A DNA stretch of 64,000 nucleotides from the NCBI RefSeq assembly GCF_009727155.1, contig NZ_WNWM01000002.1, positions 5,828,001 to 5,892,000 on the forward strand, written 5' to 3'. Positions within the stretch are counted from its first letter, which is position 1; the number at the start of each line of letters is the position of its first letter. The notes beneath the pieces are model-generated. The model was not told the DNA's origin. It saw only the letters and a program-made list of their open reading frames with translations, and searched no databases. Position numbers and translations under genes: made by a program. Below are positions 1-11,450 of the stretch, piece by piece. This stretch comes from Pseudoduganella dura. GTDB taxonomy: Bacteria > Pseudomonadota > Gammaproteobacteria > Burkholderiales > Burkholderiaceae_D.

Positions 1-1
1 C

Positions 2-538
2 GGCCCGCTGGCCGGGCCCGTGTACGCGGCGGCCGTGATCCTGCACCGCGAACGGCCGATCGCCGGCCTGCGCGATTCGAAGAAGCTGACGGAAGCCCGG
101 CGCGAGGCGCTGGCGCCGCTGATCAAGCGCGACTGCATCGCCTGGGCGATCGCCAAGGCATCGGAAGCGGAAATCGACAGGCTCAATATCCTGCAGGCCT
201 CGCTGCTGGCGATGAAGCGGGCCGTGCATGCGCTGGAGACGATCCCCACGCTGGCGCTCATCGACGGCAACAAGTGCCCGGTGATGAAGATCCAGACCAT
301 CGCCATCGTCGACGGCGACGACAAGATCGAATCGATCTCCGCCGCCTCCATCCTGGCCAAGACGGCGCGCGACGATGCGCTGCGCAAGCTGCACAGGAAA
401 TATCCGCAGTACGGCTTCGACCAGCACAAGGGCTACGGCACGGCGCAGCACCTGGAAGCGCTGCGGCTGCACGGCGTGACGCCGGTGCACCGGCGCTCGT
501 TCGCCCCGGTGCGCCAGCTGCTGGAGCTCGCGTTTTAA
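2..538 (+). CDS. rnhB: Ribonuclease HII, 5' end cut by window edge
   Basis: RNase HII cleaves the RNA strand of RNA-DNA hybrids, including single ribonucleotides misincorporated in DNA. The frame is open to the left edge and begins [14 protein letters not shown], which is the segment just after the DEAGRG active-site motif, so only the first few residues are missing. About 178 residues are visible. Further family signatures are the LRDSKKLT block, the IDGNKCP aspartate strand, the [12 protein letters not shown] block and HKGYGT near the C-terminus. The methyltransferase gene follows on the same strand after 36 bp. The identification is firm. The true start lies outside the window. Confidence 0.95.
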   Translation, partial: GPLAGPVYAAAVILHRERPIAGLRDSKKLTEARREALAPLIKRDCIAWAIAKASEAEIDRLNILQASLLAMKRAVHALETIPTLALIDGNKCPVMKIQTIAIVDGDDKIESISAASILAKTARDDALRKLHRKYPQYGFDQHKGYGTAQHLEALRLHGVTPVHRRSFAPVRQLLELAF

Positions 539-574
539 GATTCAGGCAATAAAGCTCAGTAAAGAATATTTTCA

Positions 575-1369
575 GTGAAGACCATCACGTCGCGCGACAA
601 CGCGCAGTACAAGGAACTCAAGCACCTGGCCACTAGTGCGCACGCATTGCGCAAGGCGGGCCGCACGCTGCTCGACGGCGTGCATCTGTGCGAAACATGG
701 CTGCAGATGCGCGGACTGCCGGAGCAGTGCATCGTCAGCGACAGCGGCCTGCGGCATCCCGAGGTGGTGGCGCTCGTCGCCAGGCTGGAAGCCGCCCATG
801 CGCATTGCCTGCAGCTGCCCGATGCGCTGTACGCCGCGCTGTCGCAGGTGGAGCATGGCGTGGGCATCATGTTCCTGGTCGAGATGCCGCGGCCCGCCGC
901 GACGGGCGCGCTCGCCGCCAACGCCGTGCTGCTGGACAACGTGCAGGATCCCGGCAACGTGGGCTCGATCCTGCGCAGCGCGGCCGCCGCCGGCATCCGC
1001 GAAGTGTACTGCGGCCCCGGCACGGCATTCTGCTGGTCGCCCAAGGTGCTGCGCGCCGCGATGGGTGCGCACTTCGTTCTCGATATCCACGAGAATGTGG
1101 AACTGGCGCAGCTGGTGGCCGGCGCGAAGATCGCCACGCTGGCCACCAGCGGCTATGCGACGCAGAAGCTGTACGACGTCGACCTGGACCGGCCGGTGGC
1201 GTGGGTGTTCGGCCATGAAGGGCAGGGCGTCTCGGACGAGCTGCTGTCGCTGGCGCGGCATAAGGTCGTCATCCCGCACCTGGGCCAGGTGGAATCGCTG
1301 AATGTGGCGGCCTGCGCGGCCGTCTGTTTCTTCGAACAGGTAAGGCAACGCCAGGCAAGCGCCGGCTGA
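575..1369 (+). CDS. TrmH/SpoU-family RNA 2'-O-ribose methyltransferase
   Basis: This is a 264-residue SPOUT-class enzyme expected to transfer a methyl group from SAM to a ribose 2'-OH in rRNA or tRNA. All three SpoU motifs are visible: LLDNVQDPGNVGSILRSA (motif 1, with the conserved Asn and Arg), WVFGHEGQGVS (motif 2) and IPHLGQVESLNVAA (motif 3). The N-terminal 100 residues look like the L30e-like substrate-binding domain of RlmB-type enzymes. The start codon is GTG, 36 bp after rnhB, and the next gene follows after 9 bp, so the three genes may be co-transcribed. The exact RNA target cannot be read from sequence. Confidence 0.9.
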   Translation: MKTITSRDNAQYKELKHLATSAHALRKAGRTLLDGVHLCETWLQMRGLPEQCIVSDSGLRHPEVVALVARLEAAHAHCLQLPDALYAALSQVEHGVGIMFLVEMPRPAATGALAANAVLLDNVQDPGNVGSILRSAAAAGIREVYCGPGTAFCWSPKVLRAAMGAHFVLDIHENVELAQLVAGAKIATLATSGYATQKLYDVDLDRPVAWVFGHEGQGVSDELLSLARHKVVIPHLGQVESLNVAACAAVCFFEQVRQRQASAG

Positions 1370-1378
1370 CACGGAGGA

Positions 1379-2590
1379 ATGATGGAGATCGCCGCATTGC
1401 AGTTCCTGGTGGCCGAGAGCGAACCGGTGCAGCGCGAAGTGCTGGCCGGCGTCCTGCGCAGCGCCGGCGCCCGCAACATCCAGGTGGCGCCCGACGGCCA
1501 TGCCGCGCTGCGCGCCATCGGCGGCGCGCCGCCAGCCATCGATACGCAGTCCATCGACATCATCATGCTGGACCTGGAACTGGCCGGCATGGACGGGCTG
1601 GAGCTGATCCGGCGGCTGGCTGACGAAAAGTGCCGGGCCGGCCTCATCGTCGTGGGCGCGCAGAGCGGCGATATCCTGTTTTCCGTCGAGACGATGGCGC
1701 TGGCGTATGGCGTGGACCTGCTGGGCGCCGTCGCCAAGCCCGTGTCGGCGCAGCGGCTGGAATCACTGATCGCCAACTACACGCGGCCGGCCGACGTGGC
1801 GGGCCAGCCCGCCGTGCCGTCGTTTTCGTTCGCCGAAGTCGGCAAGGGCCTGCAGGCGCGCGAATTCGATCCGTTCTTCCAGCCGAAGATCGAGCTGGAG
1901 ACCGGGCAGGTCAAGGGGCTGGAAATGTTCGCCCGCTGGCGGCATCCGCAGCATGGCGTGCTCGGTCCCGCGGCCTTCATGCCGGCGCTGGAAGCGGCCG
2001 GCCGCATCGATTTCCTCGACTGGAGCATGATCGAGAAATCGGTGGCCGCGTGCCGCACGCTGCACGACCAGGGCATCCCGATCTCGTTCTCGATCAATGT
2101 CGATCCCGGCACGCTGTCGCACCCGCAGTTCATCGCCCAGATCGGCGCCTGCCTGGAACGCCACCGCATCCTGCCCGGCTACATCACGTTCGAGATCACC
2201 GAATCGTCGGTGCTGCAGACCGATCCGCACTTCCTCGAACGGCTGCTGCGGCTGCGGATGACGGGCTTCGGCCTGGCCATCGACGACTACGGCACCGGGC
2301 GCTCGAACCTGCAGCTGCTGGCGTCGATCCCGTTCTCCGAGCTGAAGATCGACCGCAGCTTCGTCGACGGCGCGTCGCGCAAGCGCGCCATCGGCACCGT
2401 GCTCAAATCCTGCCTCGGGCTCGCGCTGAGCCTGGACCGGATGTCGTGCGCCGTTGGCGTGGAAACCAAGCAGGACTGGGATTTCCTGCAGGGTCTCGGC
2501 TGCACCTATGCCCAAGGCTACTATATCGCCAGCCCGATGCCGGTGGAGGATGTGCCGAAGTGGCTGGTGGAGTGGCGGCAGTTTTTTTGA
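1379..2590 (+). CDS. Response regulator with EAL (c-di-GMP phosphodiesterase) domain
   Basis: This 403-residue protein has two domains. Residues about 7-125 form a receiver-like domain with a probable phospho-acceptor Asp65 in IIMLDLELAGMDG. Residues about 155-400 form an EAL domain. The EAL signature is altered to GLEMFARW (Glu and Arg kept, Leu replaced by Phe). Other catalytic elements are present: the Asn in SINVDP, the FEITES glutamate, DDYGTGRSNL, LKIDRSF and the VGVETKQD glutamate. An active c-di-GMP phosphodiesterase is therefore likely but not certain. The architecture resembles the VieA/RocR family, although no DNA-binding domain is present. No cognate kinase is adjacent, and the gene starts 9 bp after the methyltransferase stop. 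Confidence 0.85.
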   Translation: MMEIAALQFLVAESEPVQREVLAGVLRSAGARNIQVAPDGHAALRAIGGAPPAIDTQSIDIIMLDLELAGMDGLELIRRLADEKCRAGLIVVGAQSGDILFSVETMALAYGVDLLGAVAKPVSAQRLESLIANYTRPADVAGQPAVPSFSFAEVGKGLQAREFDPFFQPKIELETGQVKGLEMFARWRHPQHGVLGPAAFMPALEAAGRIDFLDWSMIEKSVAACRTLHDQGIPISFSINVDPGTLSHPQFIAQIGACLERHRILPGYITFEITESSVLQTDPHFLERLLRLRMTGFGLAIDDYGTGRSNLQLLASIPFSELKIDRSFVDGASRKRAIGTVLKSCLGLALSLDRMSCAVGVETKQDWDFLQGLGCTYAQGYYIASPMPVEDVPKWLVEWRQFF

Positions 2591-2639
2591 GCGCGACCGG
2601 GACTGGCGAGCAGTCACCGGTTTTCCTACGATGCGGATA

Positions 2640-2666
2640 TGGCGCAGGCGAACACCGGTGTCCGAT
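2640..2666. repeat. Single copy of GGTGTC-type palindromic repeat
   Basis: Between the convergent EAL and MscS genes lies an ACCGGTGTCCGATACCAG element. It is close to the units clustered at 6087-6250. It may also help form a transcript end between the two genes, but there is no U-tract. Confidence 0.45.
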
Positions 2667-2672
2667 ACCAGG

Positions 2673-3806
2673 TCATCGCGGCCGCGGCAGCGGTTCCGGC
2701 CGGCGCCGCTCTTCCGTGCGCGGCGCGCCGTCGAAGGTTTCGTTGGCGGCTTCGCCGCGCAGCGCTTCCGGGTTCGACAGCTTGACGGTCTGCGTGGGGT
2801 AGGCGAACTCGATACGTTCGCGGTTGAACCGCCGGAACATCTCGAAGTTGATCGCCTGCTGCACATCCATGAACATGCCGTAGTCCGCGGTGGTCATCGT
2901 ATACACCACCTCGAAGTCCAGCGACGACGCGCCGTACGACTTGAAGTGGGCGCGGTCGAATTTCACGTTTTCCTTGCTCGACACGATGTCCTTCAGCATG
3001 CCCGGGATCATTTCCAGCTGCTGCTCGGTGACGTCGTACGTGACACCCACGCTGAACACGATACGGCGCGTTTCCTGCCGGCGGTTGTTATGGATGCGGC
3101 TTTTCAGCAGGTCGCTGTTCGAGATCACGATTTCCTCGCCGGTCAGGCTGCGGATGCGCGTGGTCTTCAGGCCCACGTACTGCACGGTGCCGGAGATGCC
3201 GTCGACGGTGATGAAGTCGCCCACCACGAACGGCTTGTCGAGCAGGATCGACAGCGACGAGAACAGGTCGCCCAGGATGTTCTGCACGGCCAGCGCCACC
3301 GCGATGCCGCCGATGCCGAGGCTTGCCACCAGCGTGGTGATGTTGACGCCGAAGTTATCCAGGATCATCAGGATGATGATCAGCCACAGCGCCGCGCGCA
3401 CCACGAACGTGAGCGCCGCGGTCGAGGTGGTGGCGGCCACGTCGGTCGCGCCGCGTTTCTTGCGGTAGAAATCGATCCAGCCGCGCACGCCGATGTCGAG
3501 CCAGCGGGCGATCTGCAGCAGCAGGATGCCGACCGCGAGGTTGCGCAGCAGCGTTTCCGCCTTCGGTGACAGCAGCAGCCACTGGCTGCCGGCATAGATG
3601 CCCATCGTGACGATGAAAGCCGTGCTGGTCTTCGACAGCACGCGCACGGCCATGTCGTCGAGGTGCGTGGCGGTGTGCTCGGCGAACGCGCCGATGCGGC
3701 GTACCAGCATGCGGTTGGCCGTGTACAGCGCCATGCTGACGGCGGCGGCGATGCCGATGGCGATCGCCCAGGTGCTCAGGTCGTTACCCAGTAAAACATA
3801 ATCCAT
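2673..3806 (-). CDS. MscS-family mechanosensitive ion channel
   Basis: This small-conductance mechanosensitive channel family protein (377 residues) would open in the inner membrane on hypo-osmotic shock. Four to five hydrophobic helices occupy about residues 8-190. The pore-lining TM3 is clear as TLVASLGIGGIAVALAVQN followed by LGDLFSSLSI. The beta domain follows (FVVGDFITVDGISGTVQYVGL, then RIRSLTGEEIVISNSDLL). The reading frame extends far upstream without a stop, but an AGGAGGA ribosome-binding site directly precedes the ATG at 3806, which fixes the start. The C-terminus is a charged, Arg/Pro-rich tail. It lies downstream of the ECF41 sigma gene on the same strand with a 164-bp gap, so it probably has its own promoter. 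Confidence 0.92.
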   Translation of the reverse strand: MDYVLLGNDLSTWAIAIGIAAAVSMALYTANRMLVRRIGAFAEHTATHLDDMAVRVLSKTSTAFIVTMGIYAGSQWLLLSPKAETLLRNLAVGILLLQIARWLDIGVRGWIDFYRKKRGATDVAATTSTAALTFVVRAALWLIIILMILDNFGVNITTLVASLGIGGIAVALAVQNILGDLFSSLSILLDKPFVVGDFITVDGISGTVQYVGLKTTRIRSLTGEEIVISNSDLLKSRIHNNRRQETRRIVFSVGVTYDVTEQQLEMIPGMLKDIVSSKENVKFDRAHFKSYGASSLDFEVVYTMTTADYGMFMDVQQAINFEMFRRFNRERIEFAYPTQTVKLSNPEALRGEAANETFDGAPRTEERRRPEPLPRPR

Positions 3807-3970
3807 GCATCCTCCTGTGTTGCGGGAAGGCGCGCGAGCGCGCTTGCCCCTGTGGAAGTTGCCTAGTGTAATTTCATTGTACGGCCGGGTTTGTTCGCGC
3901 ACGCACACTATGAACCACAGGCAAGAAGCGATGAACTGATTGCCAGGGCCGCCGGAGCGCAGTCCAGCCC

Positions 3971-4846
3971 TCAATACAGCGGCGCGATGGCGGCCAGCTT
4001 GTCCGGATTGCGGATCGCATAGACGGCCACGATCCTGCTGCCGTCGATGATGAAGGCCTGCGCGGATTCCACCACGCCGCCCACGTAGCGCACCAGCCCC
4101 GGCTCGCCGTTGACGCGGGCCATGCGGTACGCGACCTTGCCCGGATTGGCATGTTCGACGGACCAGTAGACGCCGGCGATGCGGGCGGCGCCCACGAGGA
4201 TCTTGCCGAACGAGGGCACCTTGCCGCCGCCATCGGACACCAGCCGCACATCGTCCGCCAGAAACGCCTTCATCGCCTCGCGGTCGTTGCTGGCGGCGGC
4301 GTGCATGAAGCCCGCCAGCACATCGCGGTGCACATCCTTCGAAACGGCAAAGCGCGGCTTTTCCTGCTGCACGCGGGCTTGCGCGCGATGCACCAGCTGG
4401 CGGCACGCGGCCTCGCTCTTGCCCAGCGTGGCGGCCAGGTCGGCATAGTCCTGGTCGAACACCTGCCGCATCAGGAACGCGGCGCGCTCCTCGGGCGCCA
4501 GCCGTTCCAGCACCCACAGCATGGCCACCGACACGTCGCTCGCCAGCTCGGCCGCGCTCTCGGGCGTGCGTTCGTCCATTTCCACCAGCGGCTCGGGCAG
4601 CCACCAGCCCACGTAGGCTTCGCGCTCGGCCTTGCGGCCGCGCAGCCGGTCGATCGACAGGCGCGTGGTGACCGTCACCAGCCACGCCTCGGCGGACTGC
4701 ACAGCGCCATGGTCGCTGCCCGCCCAGCGCAGCCACGCATCCTGCACCACGTCCTCGGCATCGGCCCGGGTGCCGAGCATGCGGTAGGCGATCGAGAACA
4801 GGCGGGGGCGCAAGGCATCGAAGGGGGTGGTGGTGTGGTCGTTCAT
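3971..4846 (-). CDS. ECF41-type RNA polymerase sigma factor with C-terminal SnoaL-like domain
   Basis: This extracytoplasmic-function sigma factor belongs to the ECF41/SigJ type. The sigma2 region (FSIAYRMLGTRADAEDVVQDAW) and sigma4 region (LAPEERAAFLMRQVFDQDYADLA) are followed by a C-terminal SnoaL-like domain of about 110 residues. That domain serves as a built-in regulator in place of a separate anti-sigma factor. The ECF41 linker motif WLPEP is visible in VGWWLPEPLVE. An in-frame GTG exists at 4876, but it falls inside the predicted promoter at 4879-4905, so the ATG at 4846 (MNDHTTTPFD) is chosen. ECF41 genes usually neighbour a carboxymuconolactone decarboxylase, oxidoreductase or epimerase gene. 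Here the divergent neighbour is a Tat-exported SDR. Confidence 0.9.
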   Translation of the reverse strand: MNDHTTTPFDALRPRLFSIAYRMLGTRADAEDVVQDAWLRWAGSDHGAVQSAEAWLVTVTTRLSIDRLRGRKAEREAYVGWWLPEPLVEMDERTPESAAELASDVSVAMLWVLERLAPEERAAFLMRQVFDQDYADLAATLGKSEAACRQLVHRAQARVQQEKPRFAVSKDVHRDVLAGFMHAAASNDREAMKAFLADDVRLVSDGGGKVPSFGKILVGAARIAGVYWSVEHANPGKVAYRMARVNGEPGLVRYVGGVVESAQAFIIDGSRIVAVYAIRNPDKLAAIAPLY

Positions 4847-4878
4847 GTGGGCATGCGAAAAGTGACGGGTCTTCACCA

Positions 4879-4905
4879 GACGCGCAGGGCGGCCGTGTTG
4901 TGACA
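4879..4905 (-). promoter_or_regulatory. Putative ECF41 autoregulatory promoter (TGTCACA-N16-CGTC)
   Basis: Read on the minus strand, TGTCACA (4905-4899) is separated by 16 nt from CGTC (4882-4879), upstream of the ECF41 sigma gene. This matches the published ECF41 promoter consensus in both hexamers and spacing. A transcript starting 6-8 nt downstream excludes the GTG at 4876 as translation start and leaves the ATG at 4846. Confidence 0.75.
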
Positions 4906-5005
4906 GCTTTCCCAGCGCAAAGGTGTGGGCAGCGACTTTTGATCTTGACTACATTGTGACCCCGGCAGTCTACCAACCTTTACAACAGCTTCAGGGGAGT
5001 CTTCG

Positions 5006-6055
5006 ATGGACCATAACGACAAGCAGGTGGAACAGGGCAGTGCGGATACCGCGGACAATACGGTCGCGCCGTCGCGCCGCCGCTTCGTGGGCGCCGTGGC
5101 GACCACCATCGCGGCGGCCGGCACGGCGGCGGCGGCGGGCGGCGCGATGGCGCAGGCGTCCGGAGCAGGGCAGGGCAGCGGTGCAAAACGCAAGCCGAAT
5201 CATCCGAAACCGCCGTTCAAGCGCCAGCAGCAGGAGTGGCCGGCGCTGGCCGGCAAGATGACGCCGCGGCCCGATCATGGCGAGACCACGTACCGCGGCA
5301 GCGGGCGCCTCGCCGGCCGCAAGGCCCTGATCACCGGCGGCGACTCCGGCATGGGCCGCGCCGCGGCGATCGCCTATGCCCGCGAAGGCGCGGACGTGGC
5401 GATCAGCTACCTGCCGTTCGAGGAGCCGGATGCGCAGGAGGTGAAGGCCCTGATCGAAAAGGCCGGCCGCAAGGCCGTGCTGCTGCCGGGCGATATCCGC
5501 GACGAGGCGTTCTGCAAGAAGCTGGTCGACAATGCCGCCCAGCAACTGGGCGGCCTCGACATCGTGGTCAGCAACGCCGCCAAGCAGCATTCGGTGGATT
5601 CGATCCTCGACCTGACCACCGAGCAGTTCGACTGGACGATGAAGACCAACCTGTACGCCAACTTCTGGATCTGCAAGGCCGCCGTGCCGCATATGACCAA
5701 CGGTGGCGCGATCATCGTCACCGCGTCGGTGCAGGCCTATGACCCGTCGCCGAACCTGCTCGACTATGCGCAGACGAAAGCGGCGCAGGTGGCCTTCGTG
5801 AAATCGCTGGCCAAGCAGCTGGCGGAAAAGAACATCCGGGTCAATGCCGTGGCCCCGGGCCCGGTATGGACGCCGCTGCAGGTGTGTGGCGGCCAGCCGC
5901 CGGAAGCGCTGGAAACCTTCGGTGGCGACACGCCGATGAAGCGCCCCGGCCAGCCGGGCGAGCTGGCGCTGGCGTATGTGACGCTGGCTTCGGACGATTC
6001 CAGCTACACCACAGGGCACGTGTACGGGATCGCGGGCGGCAGCGGGCAACCATAA
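5006..6055 (+). CDS. Tat-exported short-chain dehydrogenase/reductase
   Basis: This 349-residue SDR resembles the YhdF/YhxC glucose-dehydrogenase-like group ([16 protein letters not shown] nucleotide-binding motif, SNAA, catalytic Ser in ASVQAY, YAQTK catalytic Tyr/Lys, [13 protein letters not shown]). Residues 1-50 carry a twin-arginine type leader ([17 protein letters not shown]) ending near AMAQA. A pre-folded NAD(P)-containing enzyme could therefore be exported to the periplasm. The ATG at 5006 follows a GGGGAG ribosome-binding site. It is divergent from the ECF41 sigma gene, with 159 bp between the starts. No second ECF41-like promoter facing this gene was found. The substrate is unknown. 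Confidence 0.88.
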   Translation: MDHNDKQVEQGSADTADNTVAPSRRRFVGAVATTIAAAGTAAAAGGAMAQASGAGQGSGAKRKPNHPKPPFKRQQQEWPALAGKMTPRPDHGETTYRGSGRLAGRKALITGGDSGMGRAAAIAYAREGADVAISYLPFEEPDAQEVKALIEKAGRKAVLLPGDIRDEAFCKKLVDNAAQQLGGLDIVVSNAAKQHSVDSILDLTTEQFDWTMKTNLYANFWICKAAVPHMTNGGAIIVTASVQAYDPSPNLLDYAQTKAAQVAFVKSLAKQLAEKNIRVNAVAPGPVWTPLQVCGGQPPEALETFGGDTPMKRPGQPGELALAYVTLASDDSSYTTGHVYGIAGGSGQP

Positions 6056-6086
6056 TCTCCGGCAGTTGAGGTGCCGGGCCAGCCGC

Positions 6087-6250
6087 CTGGTGCCGGACAT
6101 CGGTTCTCGCCAACATCGGCCGCCTTGTGTCGGACACTTTTCCCGTTTTTTCGGGAAAAGCTGTCGGACACCGGTTTTCGCTGGCGTGGCACGGATTTTG
6201 CGCCGGAAAACCGGTGTCCGACACCAGGAAGCCGGTGTCCGGCACCAGCG
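6087..6250. repeat. Cluster of palindromic GGTGTCCGACACC-type repeats plus perfect hairpin
   Basis: The 283-bp gap between the SDR and ppsR holds no gene. It contains at least five copies of a short dyad with core TGTCSGACA (near 6096, 6127, 6172, 6212 and 6234), often flanked by CCGGTTTTC or its complement. Between two copies lies a perfect hairpin with 9-bp arms CTTTTCCCG/CGGGAAAAG (6137-6145 and 6152-6160) and a T6 loop. It looks like an intergenic REP-like element. The hairpin may also serve as a terminator between the converging SDR and ppsR transcripts. Confidence 0.6.
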
Positions 6251-6338
6251 ATGCAAACAGCATCGCCGCCAGGGATGGCCTTCGAACAGCGAAAATACCC
6301 TGATTGCCGGCGGCGCCGGCGTTCAAGTGCTCGCCGCG

Positions 6339-7178
6339 TCAATACTCCCTGCGGTTCGGCTTGATCTCCTGCAGGATCGTCGTCGAGATCTCCTCGATCG
6401 ACTTGGTGGTCGACGACAGCCAGCGGATGCCTTCGCGCTTCATCATCTTTTCCGCCTCGTTGACCTCGTAGCGGCAATTCTCCATCGATGCATACTTGCT
6501 GCCGGCGCGCCGTTCGTTGCGGATCTCGGTCAGCCGTTCCGGCGTGATCGTCAAGCCGAAGATCTTCGGCTTGTAGGCGTACAGCGCCGAGGGCAGCTTG
6601 CCGCGCTCGAAATCGTCCGGGATCAGCGGGTAGTTGGCCGCCTTGATGCCGTACTGCATGGCCAGGTACAGCGATGTCGGCGTCTTGCCGGAGCGGGAAA
6701 CGCCGACCAGGATCACATCCGCGTCGGCCAGGTTCTTGTGCGACTGGCCGTCGTCGTGCGCCAGCGAGAAATTGATCGCCTCGATGCGGTTGCGGTATTC
6801 CTCGCTGTCGACGATGTTGTGCGAGCGGCCGATCGTGTGGGTCGATTTCATGCCCAGCTCTTCTTCCAGCGGCGCCACGAAACTCTGGAACAGGTCCATG
6901 TGCAGCCCGCTGCATTGCCGGATCACCGAGGACAGTTCGGCCTGCACGAGCGTGCTGAAGATGATGGGGCGCTGGCCGTCCGCGATCGCCGCCTCGTTGA
7001 TCTTGCGGGCCGCGGCGCGCGCCTTGTCCACCGTGTCGATGAACGGCAGGCGGATCTGCCGGAAGCGCATCTCGAACTGGGTCAGCACGGAATGGCCGAA
7101 TGTCTCGGCGGTGATGCCGGTGCCGTCGGAGACGAAAAACACGGTACGGGCGGAGGTCGGGCGTTGTTCGGATGTCAT
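6339..7178 (-). CDS. ppsR: PEP synthase regulatory protein (bifunctional kinase/pyrophosphorylase)
   Basis: This is a DUF299/PSRP-family enzyme of 279 residues. It inactivates PEP synthase by ADP-dependent threonine phosphorylation and reactivates it by Pi-dependent dephosphorylation. Signatures are [15 protein letters not shown] at the N-terminus and the P-loop-like [16 protein letters not shown]. The frame is open for 46 codons further upstream, but that part has no family similarity and the ATG at 7178 begins the conserved domain. It is divergent from ppsA with 167 bp between the starts, the standard arrangement in beta- and gammaproteobacteria, and this supports both assignments. Confidence 0.95.
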   Translation of the reverse strand: MTSEQRPTSARTVFFVSDGTGITAETFGHSVLTQFEMRFRQIRLPFIDTVDKARAAARKINEAAIADGQRPIIFSTLVQAELSSVIRQCSGLHMDLFQSFVAPLEEELGMKSTHTIGRSHNIVDSEEYRNRIEAINFSLAHDDGQSHKNLADADVILVGVSRSGKTPTSLYLAMQYGIKAANYPLIPDDFERGKLPSALYAYKPKIFGLTITPERLTEIRNERRAGSKYASMENCRYEVNEAEKMMKREGIRWLSSTTKSIEEISTTILQEIKPNRREY

Positions 7179-7345
7179 TGAAATCAACTTTAGATTGTGA
7201 ACTGTCAATTTTCGCCACAGGCTGTAAAATGGCCGGCAACGGTCGGATTGTGCTGCACGACGCCAAGAATAACAACAACATGTCGGCATGCCCGGGGCAA
7301 ACCCACTGAAGACCAACAGATTCCCATCATCAGTAAGGTGTCATC

Positions 7346-9808
<2,463 letters not shown>

Positions 9809-9854
9809 TCCGCCAGCGGGCCGACGGCGCGGAACGTTGCCCCGGAAGCGAATC

Positions 9855-9884
9855 CCGGGGCCGGACCCACAAGTCCGGCCCCGG
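9855..9884 (+). terminator. GC-rich hairpin downstream of ppsA
   Basis: Perfect 11-bp arms (CCGGGGCCGGA and its complement) enclose an 8-nt loop. No U-tract follows, so this may be a weak or Rho-assisted end, or a 3' stabilising structure for the ppsA mRNA. Confidence 0.55.
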
Positions 9885-10014
9885 CCTTCGCCTCGGTGTG
9901 AACGGTAGCGATTGTCGAGATCTACCCAACACCGTTGAATTGCTCTATCGTTACGCCAACCCTCGTCGCTCTTTCCGGGCCACGAGGGTTTCATCTTTAT
10001 AGGAGACCGACAAG

Positions 10015-10449
10015 ATGGCTGACTGGATCATGTGGCTCATCGCCGCCGGGGTACTGGTGGCGCTGGAACTGTTCAGCGGCACGTTCTACCTGCTGATGAT
10101 CGCGCTGGGCGCGCTGGCCGGGGCGCTGGTGGCTTCGCTGCGCATCGACCTGCCGGGCCAGATGCTGGCGGCCGCGCTGGTGGCCGTGGCCGCAACGGTG
10201 CTGCTGCGCCGCCGCCGCCGCAACGAGCCGGCGAAGGTGGACGCCGCGCGCGACCCGAACGTGAACCAGGATATCGGCCAGCCGGTGCATGTTCCGCAAT
10301 GGCATGGCAACGCGGCCCGCGTGATGTACCGCGGCGCCTTGTGGGACGTGGAACTCGAAGGGAAGCCTGCACCCGGCACGGCGCCGGAGGCGGGAACGTT
10401 CACGATCCGCGAAGTGCGCGGCAGCACGCTGATCGTCGGCGTGCCCTGA
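10015..10449 (+). CDS. NfeD-family membrane protein
   Basis: This 144-residue short NfeD-type protein has two or three N-terminal hydrophobic helices (residues about 3-65). A soluble OB-fold domain follows (residues about 85-144, with VMYRGALWDVELEG and FTIREVRGSTLIVGVP). NfeD proteins pair with SPFH/stomatin proteins and are thought to act in membrane microdomain organisation or proteolysis. The stomatin gene follows after 26 bp, so the two form an operon. The start follows an AGGAG ribosome-binding site. Confidence 0.9.
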   Translation: MADWIMWLIAAGVLVALELFSGTFYLLMIALGALAGALVASLRIDLPGQMLAAALVAVAATVLLRRRRRNEPAKVDAARDPNVNQDIGQPVHVPQWHGNAARVMYRGALWDVELEGKPAPGTAPEAGTFTIREVRGSTLIVGVP

Positions 10450-10475
10450 CTATCCCTGACAATAACGGAGAACAC

Positions 10476-11420
10476 ATGGAAATCACTTTTGGCGGCGTGG
10501 CGCTGGTCGTGCTGCTCGTGGCGCTGGTATTCGTCTTCAAGACCATCAACGTGGTGCCGCAGCAGCATGCATGGGTGGTGGAGCGGCTCGGCAAGTACCA
10601 TGCGACGCTGGCCCCGGGCCTGAACATCGTGGTGCCGTTCGTCGACCGCATCGCCTACAAGCACATCCTGAAGGAGATCCCGCTCGACGTGCCGTCGCAG
10701 GTCTGCATCACGCGGGACAACACGCAGCTGCAGGTGGACGGCATCCTGTATTTCCAGGTCACCGACCCGATGCGGGCCTCGTACGGCTCGTCGAACTACG
10801 TTTCGGCGATCACGCAGCTGGCGCAGACCACGCTGCGTTCCGTGATCGGCCGCATGGAGCTCGACAAGACGTTCGAGGAGCGCGATCACATCAATACCAC
10901 GGTGGTCAACGCGATCGACGAATCGGCGGCGAACTGGGGCGTGAAGGTGCTGCGCTACGAGATCAAGGACCTGACGCCGCCGGCCGATATCCTGCACGCG
11001 ATGCAGGCGCAGATCACGGCCGAGCGGGGCAAGCGGGCGCTGATCGCCGCTTCCGAAGGGCGCAAGCAGGAACAGATCAACATCGCCACCGGCGAACGCG
11101 AAGCCTCCATCGCCCGGTCCGAAGGCGAGAAGCAGGCCGCCATCAACCGTGCGCAGGGCGAGGCCTCGGCCATCGTCGCGATCGCCGAGGCCACCGCCTC
11201 GGCGCTGCGCCAGGTGGGCTCGGCGATCGAACAGCCGGGCGGCGAGGAGGCGGTCAACCTCAAGGTTGCCGAGCAGTACGTGGAGGCGTTCCGCGAGCTG
11301 GCCAGGACCAACAACACGCTGATCGTGCCCGCCAACCTGGGCGACATGAGCAGCCTGATCGCCACGGCGATGCAGGTCGTGAAGACGCAAACCGCGTCGC
11401 GCGTCGTGCGCACGCCATAA
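10476..11420 (+). CDS. SPFH/stomatin-family membrane protein (QmcA-like)
   Basis: This 314-residue protein has one N-terminal membrane helix (residues about 5-22), then the SPFH/band-7 domain (VPQQHAWVVERLGKYHATL, SVIGRMELDKTFEER). An Ala/Glu-rich coiled coil (about residues 170-235) and a hydrophobic C-terminal region follow. Such proteins oligomerise into membrane-associated cages, often around FtsH-type proteases. The open frame continues upstream inside nfeD, but the ATG at 10476 with AACGGAG upstream begins the recognisable protein. Confidence 0.92.
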   Translation: MEITFGGVALVVLLVALVFVFKTINVVPQQHAWVVERLGKYHATLAPGLNIVVPFVDRIAYKHILKEIPLDVPSQVCITRDNTQLQVDGILYFQVTDPMRASYGSSNYVSAITQLAQTTLRSVIGRMELDKTFEERDHINTTVVNAIDESAANWGVKVLRYEIKDLTPPADILHAMQAQITAERGKRALIAASEGRKQEQINIATGEREASIARSEGEKQAAINRAQGEASAIVAIAEATASALRQVGSAIEQPGGEEAVNLKVAEQYVEAFRELARTNNTLIVPANLGDMSSLIATAMQVVKTQTASRVVRTP

Positions 11421-11450
11421 TGACGCATTGACTGGACAAACGGAGGAAGC

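Noticed and set aside
2673..4976. Continuous 767-codon minus-strand reading frame covering MscS and the ECF41 gene region
   Set aside because: Only the part from ATG 3806 resembles a protein family. The upstream part is a shadow of the sigma gene in another frame, caused by high GC.
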